Source: Anaerolineae bacterium
GTDB taxonomy: Bacteria > Chloroflexota > Anaerolineae > Aggregatilineales > Phototrophicaceae
DNA length: 5,697 bases
NCBI GenBank assembly: GCA_020848855.1
Contig: JADLHH010000303.1
Span: 1-5,697, forward strand
Direction of reading: 5' to 3'
A model generated the notes under the pieces. That model was not told where the DNA came from and did not search any database. It saw only the letters and a list, made by a program, of their open reading frames with translations. How positions within the stretch are numbered: position 1 is the stretch's first letter; each line of letters opens with the position of its first letter. Positions 1-4,964 of the stretch are shown here, one piece after another. A program made the position numbers and the translations under genes.

Positions 1-1
1 G

Positions 2-106
2 CGCATCGACGACATCATCGACGCGCAGGCAGAACTGATCGCCCTCGCGGGCAAATTCACGCCAATCATGGTGCGCATGGCCGATGATGGAAAGGACGAG
101 GGCTGA
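2..106 (+). CDS. C-terminal end of an upstream gene, probably the CoA-transferase alpha subunit (partial)
   Basis: The reading frame is open from the window edge and ends in TGA at 104-106, giving 34 visible residues from RIDDIIDAQAELIAL to MADDGKDEG. The fragment carries no motif I can recognise. The next gene starts directly after this stop (TTG at 107, ATG at 110), so the two are almost certainly translationally coupled in one operon. Because that next gene is a beta subunit of a two-subunit CoA-transferase family whose alpha and beta genes are normally adjacent in this order, the likeliest identity is the alpha (GctA/IpdA-like) subunit. That identity is inference from context only. The coding frame itself is well supported by the overlap-style junction. 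Confidence 0.6.
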   Translation, partial: RIDDIIDAQAELIALAGKFTPIMVRMADDGKDEG

Positions 107-109
107 TTG

Positions 110-928
110 ATGGGCGTCGAGTACACCGTCGACGAATTGATCGCCATTTGCATCTCGCGCCAAGTCGTCGATGGCGAAGTGTTGGCGCAGGGGATCAACA
201 CGCCGCTGGTGGTCGCCGGGTACATTCTGGCGCAGATGACCCACGCGCCGAATGTGATCTTCGCCTCGGCAATCGGGCAGAGCATTTGCCGGGGCTGGGC
301 GCCGCTCGGCGTCGGGCGTATCGAAGACCTGTGGCTCGGCAGGGGGCTGATTCATCTGGGGTTCGTCTCGGCGGCAGCGGACCTGCTGCCCAAGTTCAAC
401 CCGAAGGAATTCTTTCGTCCGGCGCAGGTGGACGCTGCCGGGAATTTCAACAACATTGCGTTTGGCAGGGATTACCGCAAGCCGCGTATGCGTCTGCCCG
501 GCACGGGTGGCATCCCCGACGTGACGCCATATTCGGATCGCGTTTACCTGTACGTGCCGCGTCACTCGCGGGTGACGTTCGTCGAGAAGCTCGATTTCGT
601 CAGCGGCATGGGGCATGTGCCGGAACGCAAGCGCGGGCGCGGACCCAACTACCTGATCACCGATCTCGGTCAGTTCGACTGGGCGAACGGACGGATGCGC
701 CTGACGCACACCCATCCCGGCGTGACCGTCGAGGATGTGCAGAAGAAGACCGGCTTCGCGCTCGAAATCGCGCCGGACGTTCAGGAGACGCCGCCGCCGT
801 CCGATGACGAAATCCGCCTGCTGCGCGAGCAGATCGACCCGCTCAACGTGCGTAAGCTGGAAACGCTCGGCGGCACAGCGCGCAAAGACCTGCTGCGCGA
901 AATTCTCGAAAAAGAAAGAGCGTGGTGA
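110..928 (+). CDS. CoA-transferase superfamily beta subunit (GctB/IpdB-like), catalytic Glu replaced
   Basis: This is a 272-residue protein of the family I CoA-transferase fold, close in length to glutaconate CoA-transferase subunit B (about 266). Recognisable family stretches, numbered from the ATG at 110, are the N-terminal helix with VDGEVLAQGINTPL (20-33), APNVIFASAIG (46-56), the AQVDAAGNFN region near residues 106-115, the GTGG loop, FVEKLDFVSGMG, NYLITDLGQFD, THPGVTVEDV, and the C-terminal DEIRLLREQIDP. The partner would be an alpha subunit, probably the gene just upstream. Family members move CoA between carboxylates in the cytoplasm, while the IpdAB branch hydrolyses a ring in steroid breakdown. 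By my remembered alignment to the Acidaminococcus enzyme, its catalytic Glu54 corresponds to Ala54 here, so classical transferase chemistry is doubtful. The start could be TTG at 107, but ATG at 110 has a GAGGG (98-102) seven bases upstream. Confidence 0.85.
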   Translation: MGVEYTVDELIAICISRQVVDGEVLAQGINTPLVVAGYILAQMTHAPNVIFASAIGQSICRGWAPLGVGRIEDLWLGRGLIHLGFVSAAADLLPKFNPKEFFRPAQVDAAGNFNNIAFGRDYRKPRMRLPGTGGIPDVTPYSDRVYLYVPRHSRVTFVEKLDFVSGMGHVPERKRGRGPNYLITDLGQFDWANGRMRLTHTHPGVTVEDVQKKTGFALEIAPDVQETPPPSDDEIRLLREQIDPLNVRKLETLGGTARKDLLREILEKERAW

Positions 929-933
929 GAAAA

Positions 934-1006
934 AAGTGCTGAGTGCCAGGTGCTGAGTGCTGAGGAAATACAAGAACCAGCTATTTTTACTCAGCACTCA
1001 GCACTT
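934..1006. terminator. Inverted heptamer-repeat hairpin between convergent genes; likely terminator for the minus-strand gene
   Basis: The left arm is four tandem 7-base units: GTGCTGA, GTGCCAG, GTGCTGA, GTGCTGA (936-963). The right arm holds two units of the same heptamer in inverse orientation (991-1004). Positions 950-964 pair perfectly with 990-1004 (15 bp, 25-base loop). Positions 934-946 can instead pair with 994-1006 (13 bp), so the arms can slip register. On the minus strand the second pairing runs straight into six T (complement of A6 at 930-935), a good intrinsic terminator shape just after the binding-protein stop at 1010. On the plus strand no U-rich tail follows, so termination of the CoA-transferase operon by it is less certain. 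The arrangement is seen directly; the function is inferred. Confidence 0.65.
936..963 (+). repeat. Tandem 7-bp repeat, four copies of GTGCTGA-like units
   Basis: Units at 936-942, 943-949, 950-956 and 957-963 read GTGCTGA, GTGCCAG, GTGCTGA, GTGCTGA; only the second diverges. Two further exact copies lie inverted at 991-997 and 998-1004, followed by a partial inverted unit. The array is non-coding and lies entirely between the stop codons of two convergent genes. It is far too short in unit and total length to be a CRISPR array. It could be a slippage-generated terminator or one copy of a dispersed intergenic element. Confidence 0.75.
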
Positions 1007-1009
1007 CAG

Positions 1010-2794
1010 TTACTGTTGTATTGCCCAGTCGCCGATATTGCGGAAGCGGTCGGTGGGCGAGGCGATATAGCCAAGCTGCACGCCGCGCACCTCTGGCGAC
1101 GTGGCGAAGGTGAACAGCGGATAGTACATCGGCAGCGCCACCGCCCGCGCCACGAATTCGCGCTGGAAGTCCTGATAGTGCTGCACGCGGTTGATGCCGA
1201 ACGGGTCCTGCCGCGCCCTTTCCAGCAACTGGCTGATGCGCGTGTCGCTCACGCCGCCGTAATTCTTGCCGTCCGGGTACTGCCCCTCGTGCCAGAACGT
1301 GTACACGTCCGGGTCGGCGCTGCCGCCAAGCGAATACTCGACCAGCGCGGCGTCGAAGTCGTGTGCCTGCAGCCGGGCTTTATAAGTGTCGATATCAACT
1401 GCTTCGACCGTCACCGCCAGGTTCAACTGCGACCACTGGGTGGCAATCTCGTTGGTCAGGCTGACGAGCGACGGGTCGTTCGGCGTCAGAATGCTGAACG
1501 CGAACAGCACGCCGTTGCCGGTCGCTGGCGCTTCGGTGGGGGTCTCGTCGCCATTCAGCCGGTCGAGCCGCTCGCTGGCAGTCTGCAGAAGCTGCCGCGC
1601 CTGATCCGGGTTGTAAGCGGGCCATTGTAAATTCGGCAGGTACGCCCACGAGCCGGGCATCAGCGGGCTGTTGGCGACAATCGCCGCGTTCGACATCGTG
1701 CGCTCGATGGTCGATGTGCGGTCGATGCCGGTCTCCAGCGCCGTGCGTACGCGCTGCTCGTGGAAGAAGTCATCCTTCACCCAGTTGTAGATGATCACGC
1801 CGAGTGTGGCTTCAAGCTGGTTGTGCAGCTCGATGTCGTAAGCGTTGGCGGCATTGAACAGCGGCGCGCGCTCGCCCCGGTCGCGGGCGGCAAAACCGTC
1901 AACTTCGCCGCTCTCCAGCGCATTCAAGGCAGCATCTGTCGTGTCGTACAACCGGAACGTCACCCGGTCGAGCGCGAAAGCGTGCTGCTGACCTTCCGGG
2001 CGCTGGCGGTAGATAGGCGATACGCGCAAATCCACCTGATCGATGGTCGTGCCGTCGGCGGAGCGCAGCGCTTCAAGCTGGTACGGTCCCGTGCCGATGG
2101 GCGTCAGGTTGAAGGGATGATCGGCAATCTGCGCCGCGCTGGTGCCGCGTAAGGCGTGTTCCGGCAGGATGCCGACCTGCAGGCGGTCGAGGAAGTTGCC
2201 GAGCGGCTGCGCCAGCCGGAAGCGGATGATGTTTTCGCCAAGCTGCTCGGTTTCGACCGTGCGCCAGAAAGCGCCGAGGTCGGCGTCGCCGGGGAAATCC
2301 GGCGCGCGCAGCAGCGACATGGTGTAGATCACGTCGGCGGCGGTGAACGGGACGCCGTCCTGCCACAGCACGTCCTGTCGCAAAAAGACGATGTATTCCA
2401 GCCCGTCGGACGAGATGATCCAGCGTTCGGCGAGCGCCGGGACGGGTTCGCCGTAGCTGTCGGTGCGGGTCAGCCCCTCGAAAATCAGCGAAGCGATATC
2501 CTGATCGACCGGGTTCAACTGGACGAACAATGGGTTGAGCCGCTGCACATTGCCGACCAGCGCTTCATAGTAATGCCCGCCTGTCGTGACCGCCGTGATC
2601 GGCGCGGCGCTTGTCGCGTCGGGGATGGCGGTCGGCGGGATGACGACGTTATCGGGCGTAGCGGTTGCCGGCGCGGATGTTTCGGTTGGAGGGATTTCGG
2701 GCACGGGTTCGGACGAGCGCAATGCCATGCTGACGATGAACAGCACAGCCGAAAGCAGGAGGGCGATCAGTTGCCAACGATACCCACGCAGCAT
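1010..2794 (-). CDS. Membrane-anchored extracellular solute-binding protein, family 5 (peptide/nickel type)
   Basis: This 594-residue protein resembles the DppA/OppA-type periplasmic binding proteins that feed peptides or similar ligands to ABC importers. Residues 8-25 are one hydrophobic segment, and there is no lipobox Cys after it, so it is probably held by an uncleaved N-terminal anchor rather than lipid. Residues 26-72 are a Pro/Thr/Ala-rich linker. The SBP family 5 domain covers about 75-570, with LNPLFVQLNPVDQDIASLIF, the PALAERW and FLRQDVLWQDG stretch, FTAADVIYT, GTGPYQL (235-240), ADPDVYTFWH (493-502), NYGGVSDTRI and ALPMYYPLF. Residues 413-428 are a low-complexity Pro/Thr/Glu insert. 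The start is supported by GAGGT at 2800-2804 just upstream. It follows secG by 74 bp and may share its transcript. No permease or ATPase gene is in view, so the ligand is unknown. Confidence 0.9.
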   Translation of the reverse strand: MLRGYRWQLIALLLSAVLFIVSMALRSSEPVPEIPPTETSAPATATPDNVVIPPTAIPDATSAAPITAVTTGGHYYEALVGNVQRLNPLFVQLNPVDQDIASLIFEGLTRTDSYGEPVPALAERWIISSDGLEYIVFLRQDVLWQDGVPFTAADVIYTMSLLRAPDFPGDADLGAFWRTVETEQLGENIIRFRLAQPLGNFLDRLQVGILPEHALRGTSAAQIADHPFNLTPIGTGPYQLEALRSADGTTIDQVDLRVSPIYRQRPEGQQHAFALDRVTFRLYDTTDAALNALESGEVDGFAARDRGERAPLFNAANAYDIELHNQLEATLGVIIYNWVKDDFFHEQRVRTALETGIDRTSTIERTMSNAAIVANSPLMPGSWAYLPNLQWPAYNPDQARQLLQTASERLDRLNGDETPTEAPATGNGVLFAFSILTPNDPSLVSLTNEIATQWSQLNLAVTVEAVDIDTYKARLQAHDFDAALVEYSLGGSADPDVYTFWHEGQYPDGKNYGGVSDTRISQLLERARQDPFGINRVQHYQDFQREFVARAVALPMYYPLFTFATSPEVRGVQLGYIASPTDRFRNIGDWAIQQ

Positions 2795-2820
2795 GTTTTA
2801 CCTCGTCGGCGGGAGGGCTT

Positions 2821-2843
2821 GGCGTTCGGTTGCGCCGAACGCC
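2821..2843. promoter_or_regulatory. Perfect 9-bp hairpin between secG and the binding-protein gene
   Basis: GGCGTTCGG (2821-2829) and CCGAACGCC (2835-2843) are exact reverse complements around a 5-base loop. On the minus strand the hairpin lies 25 bases after the secG stop and about 16 bases before the GAGGT ribosome site of the binding-protein gene. No T run follows on the minus strand, so it is not a standard intrinsic terminator. It could be an RNA stability or processing element or a partial attenuator separating expression of the two genes. The structure is seen directly; the role is inferred. Confidence 0.55.
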
Positions 2844-2868
2844 GGTTTATGGGCGATCTTCAAGCCGG

Positions 2869-3096
2869 TTATCGAGCGTAGGAGACGGCGAGAATGGCGA
2901 TTGCCAGAAACGCGATGCCGAGACCGATCGTGATCTGGAACAGGGTTTTCTCCAGCCCGCGCCGGGTTCGGGTAATGCCGCCCGTATTGCTGCCGCCGAG
3001 CAGGTCTCCCAGCCCCGACCCCTTGACCTGAAGCAGGATCAGCACGATCAACAGAACCGAGATGATAATCGAGACCACCATGAAGGCACGTTCCAT
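2869..3096 (-). CDS. secG: Preprotein translocase subunit SecG
   Basis: This is a 75-residue protein with the full SecG plan: TM1 at about 5-22, the conserved cytoplasmic-loop pattern LLQVKGSGLGDLLGG (21-35), a basic stretch TRTRRG, then TM2 at about 51-71. SecG is the small accessory subunit of the SecYEG channel in the cytoplasmic membrane and assists SecA-driven export. The length is normal for the family. I chose the ATG at 3096 because GAGGAG (3105-3110) lies 8 bases upstream. The in-frame GTG at 3105 would overlap that ribosome site. A promoter precedes it (3133-3161). Downstream on the same strand, after a hairpin, comes the solute-binding protein, an exported protein. Confidence 0.93.
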   Translation of the reverse strand: MERAFMVVSIIISVLLIVLILLQVKGSGLGDLLGGSNTGGITRTRRGLEKTLFQITIGLGIAFLAIAILAVSYAR

Positions 3097-3104
3097 GCCT
3101 GCCA

Positions 3105-3110
3105 CTCCTC
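3105..3110 (-). promoter_or_regulatory. Ribosome binding site deciding the secG start
   Basis: The minus strand reads GAGGAG here, 8 bases before the ATG at 3096. It overlaps the alternative GTG at 3105, which therefore cannot be served by it. This argues for the shorter 75-residue SecG. Confidence 0.7.
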
Positions 3111-3132
3111 AAACGGCTGCCAAAGTGACCGC

Positions 3133-3161
3133 ATTGTAGCATGGGGAGGGTCAAATGCAAA
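3133..3161 (-). promoter_or_regulatory. Probable sigma-70-type promoter of secG
   Basis: On the minus strand TACAAT (3133-3138, five of six matches to TATAAT) is preceded by TGC, giving an extended -10. TTTGCA (3156-3161, four of six matches to TTGACA) lies 17 bases upstream. The start of transcription would fall near 3126, leaving a leader of about 30 bases that contains GAGGAG. It probably drives secG and, past the hairpin at 2821-2843, the binding-protein gene. Confidence 0.55.
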
Positions 3162-3194
3162 CCCTGTGCTGTCGGCTTTGCGTGGGTGGTGTAA

Positions 3195-3234
3195 GGGCGA
3201 GGCAAGAGTGAACCGCAGGCTCACACCCTCGCCC
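3195..3234 (-). terminator. Possible hairpin terminator after the S41 peptidase gene
   Basis: GGGCGAGG (3195-3202) pairs exactly with CCTCGCCC (3227-3234). An inner GTGA/TCAC (3208-3211 with 3221-3224) can extend the stem across a small internal loop. It lies 16 bases past the peptidase stop on the minus strand. Only TT follows the stem in that direction, so an intrinsic terminator is plausible but weak. The rest of the 3112-3249 gap holds the secG promoter and nothing else I can identify. Confidence 0.35.
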
Positions 3235-3249
3235 GTGCCTTGCGCCTGC

Positions 3250-4482
3250 TTACTGGGTCACGGCTTCTGCCGCCGGCTCGGCGACCAGCGATTCCAGGTA
3301 GTGTTCCGCCGCGTCAAGCTGCGGATCGCTCTCGTTGGCGGCGAACGTCCGGTCATCCCAGGACACGCTGATGTCCGGCGTGATCCCCTGCTGGTGAATC
3401 CAGTGCCCGTCCGGCGTCAGCCACCGCGCAATCGTCAGCCGGATGCCGCCGCCGTTGACGAGTTCGCGCCAGGTTTGCACCGTTCCCTTGCCCAGCGTGG
3501 TCGTGCCGATGATCGTCGCCACATGCCGGTCTTGCAGCGCGCCCGCCAGCAGCTCGGAAGCGCTGGCGCTGCCCTCGTTGACCAGTACGGCTATCGGCAC
3601 CTGAATATCGGCATACTTGCCGCTGGCGTCGAAGACCTGCTGGTGGTCGCCGCCGAAATCCTCGGTCACCACCGTGCCGGACTCGATGAACGCGCTGGCA
3701 ACGTCGATGGCGCTGCTGAGCAGCCCGCCGGGGTTGTCGCGCAGGTCGAGGATCAAGCCGCTGCGCTGGTTCACGGCGATTGCTTCGAGCGCCTGGTCGA
3801 TATCCGGGCGCGCCGTCGCCGTGAACTGGTTCAGCCTGATATAGCCGATGTTACCGTCCAGCACCTCGGTTTCGACATTCGGCACGGTGATGTGTGCCCG
3901 GATAATCGTGAAGTCGATCAGTTCATCGCCGCGCCGCATGGTAATGTCCACCGGCGTATCGGCTTCGCCGCGCACGATCACCGCCAGATCGGTCTGGTTC
4001 ATGCCGGTGACGTCCTCGCCATCGACGGCGGCGAACACGTCGCCGGGCAGGATGCCCGCCGCCTGAGCGGGCGCGCCGTCCAGCAAGCCGACCACGCGAA
4101 TCGCGCCGGTGTCCTCGTCCGTGTGAATGATTACGCCGATGCCGTTGAACTCCCCGCTCAGATCGCTGTTGACCAGATCGTAAACTTCCGGGTTCATATA
4201 GCCGCTGTACTGGTCGCCCAGCGCGTCAACCAAGCCTTTGGTTGCGCCGTCGACCAGTTTGTCGATGTCAACCTCGTCGATATAGTCGTTCTGGATCATG
4301 TTGAACACCTGCCAGAAAGGGGCGAATGCCCGCTCGGCATCCGCCGGGGCGACGGTGTCGCCCTGCGCCTTGCTGACAGCGTACTGGTTGCCGAGCGTGA
4401 ACCCGGCGAAGAAAATCACGGCGACGAGCACCGCCGCCGATATATGCTGCAGACGCCCGCGCGAGGCGTTCAGGAGATTCAT
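3250..4482 (-). CDS. S41 family C-terminal processing peptidase (CtpA/CtpB-like), membrane-anchored
   Basis: This is a 410-residue serine protease with an N-terminal membrane segment (about 13-34), so the body lies outside the cytoplasm. It has an N-terminal helical region (about 50-105) with the YMNPEVYD pattern, a PDZ domain (about 110-190) containing GIGVII and AGILPGDVFAAVDG, and then the S41 core. The catalytic Ser-Lys pair is Ser307 (middle Ser of SASAS in NEGSASASE) and Lys332 (LGKG), exactly 25 residues apart as in known family members. Gln336 sits at Lys+4, as in the Bacillus CtpB triad. DLRDNPGG (246-253) is the usual strand-loop before the active site. It cuts or trims proteins at their C-termini; the substrate is unknown. 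I chose the ATG at 4482 because GGAG (4490-4493) precedes it by seven bases. The upstream ATG at 4515 lies inside a TATAAT box. The gene is divergent from the YjbR-family gene. Confidence 0.93.
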   Translation of the reverse strand: MNLLNASRGRLQHISAAVLVAVIFFAGFTLGNQYAVSKAQGDTVAPADAERAFAPFWQVFNMIQNDYIDEVDIDKLVDGATKGLVDALGDQYSGYMNPEVYDLVNSDLSGEFNGIGVIIHTDEDTGAIRVVGLLDGAPAQAAGILPGDVFAAVDGEDVTGMNQTDLAVIVRGEADTPVDITMRRGDELIDFTIIRAHITVPNVETEVLDGNIGYIRLNQFTATARPDIDQALEAIAVNQRSGLILDLRDNPGGLLSSAIDVASAFIESGTVVTEDFGGDHQQVFDASGKYADIQVPIAVLVNEGSASASELLAGALQDRHVATIIGTTTLGKGTVQTWRELVNGGGIRLTIARWLTPDGHWIHQQGITPDISVSWDDRTFAANESDPQLDAAEHYLESLVAEPAAEAVTQ

Positions 4483-4489
4483 GGATGTG

Positions 4490-4493
4490 CTCC
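4490..4493 (-). promoter_or_regulatory. Ribosome binding site deciding the S41 peptidase start
   Basis: The minus strand reads GGAG seven bases before the ATG at 4482. The alternative in-frame ATG at 4515 shows no comparable site. The shorter start also puts the membrane segment close to the N-terminus, as expected. Confidence 0.6.
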
Positions 4494-4513
4494 GATTACG
4501 CTCAATTGGTATC

Positions 4514-4519
4514 ATTATA
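4514..4519 (-). promoter_or_regulatory. Consensus -10 box (TATAAT) for the S41 peptidase gene
   Basis: The minus strand reads a perfect TATAAT. Transcription from it would begin near 4507, giving a leader of about 25 bases before the ATG at 4482. It overlaps the alternative ATG at 4513-4515, which would then not be transcribed in full. No convincing -35 hexamer lies 16-18 bases upstream (the sequence there is CCCACT-like), so it may need an activator. This stretch (4483-4586) also separates two divergent genes. On the plus strand only a weak AATAAT (4544-4549) is visible as a possible -10 for the YjbR-family gene. Confidence 0.5.
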
Positions 4520-4575
4520 GTCGCTGCTGTGTGGGCAGTGGGTAATAATGCTATGAGAGATGCGTTGTTGTGCGC

Positions 4576-4581
4576 GAGGAG
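4576..4581 (+). promoter_or_regulatory. Ribosome binding site deciding the YjbR-family start
   Basis: GAGGAG lies five bases before the GTG at 4587. An in-frame ATG further upstream at 4560 would add nine residues (MRCCARGAA) unlike the family and would place this site inside the gene. Confidence 0.7.
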
Positions 4582-4586
4582 CCGCC

Positions 4587-4955
4587 GTGAACCGAAACGA
4601 TCTCGCCGCCTACTGTCTGAGCAAGCCGGGGGCGGTTGTCGGGCAGCCGTTTGGTCCCGGAGCCGACGTGTTCAAGGTCATGGGCAAGATGTTCGCGCTG
4701 ATGCCAGAGAATGCCGACCCGCCATCCATCAGCCTGAAATGCGATCCGACGTTCGCCGAAATCCTGCGTCAGACATACCCGGCAGTGACGCCCGCCTACC
4801 ACATGAACAAGCGCCACTGGAACGGCGTGAGGGTTGACGGCAGCGTGCCGGATGACGAGATCGAGGAGTGGATCGACCATGCCTACGATCTGGTTGTCAA
4901 GGGGCTGACCCAAGTGCAGCGCAAACAACTTGCCAAGCTGGTCAGCAGTGAGTGA
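4587..4955 (+). CDS. MmcQ/YjbR family protein
   Basis: This 122-residue cytoplasmic protein covers the whole YjbR/MmcQ domain, whose usual length is close to this. Family marks, numbered from the GTG, are an N-terminal helix ending in LSKPGAV (11-17), PFGP (21-24), the FKVMGKMFAL strand pair (29-38), SLKCDP (49-54), YPAVTPAYHMNKRHWNGV (64-81), and the C-terminal DDEIEEWIDHAYDLVVKGL helix (89-107). Family structures show a double-wing, CyaY-like fold. DNA binding has been suggested for the family, but its role is not settled. No membrane segment or signal peptide is seen. The GTG start is set by GAGGAG at 4576-4581. The gene is divergent from the S41 peptidase and ends only 9 bp from the stop of the convergent MFS gene. 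Confidence 0.9.
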   Translation: MNRNDLAAYCLSKPGAVVGQPFGPGADVFKVMGKMFALMPENADPPSISLKCDPTFAEILRQTYPAVTPAYHMNKRHWNGVRVDGSVPDDEIEEWIDHAYDLVVKGLTQVQRKQLAKLVSSE

Positions 4956-4964
4956 CAGGACAGG

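Noticed and set aside
936..1004. Possible CRISPR-like repeats
   Set aside because: The 7-base units are adjacent without spacers and appear in inverted arms. This is a hairpin, not a repeat-spacer array.
950..1630. A 226-codon plus-strand open frame beginning in the heptamer repeats
   Set aside because: It starts inside the tandem repeat and runs antisense to the C-terminus of the binding protein, with no domain and no convincing ribosome site.
2156..2881. A 241-codon plus-strand open frame opposite the solute-binding protein
   Set aside because: It is antisense to a strong family match, shows shadow-type composition, and has no recognisable domain.
2798..3205. A 135-codon minus-strand frame overlapping secG in another frame
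   Set aside because: secG in its own frame has a clear two-TM SecG pattern, a promoter and a ribosome site. The overlapping frame has none of these.
2830..4545. A 571-codon open frame on the plus strand, antisense to the S41 peptidase and secG
   Set aside because: It runs across two clearly real genes and their intergenic promoter on the opposite strand. Its product is Arg/Gln/Asp/Val-rich with no recognisable domain. Such long antisense frames are common in GC-rich DNA.
4551..4928. A 125-codon minus-strand frame opposite the YjbR-family gene
   Set aside because: It is the shadow of a gene with clear family motifs; no independent support.
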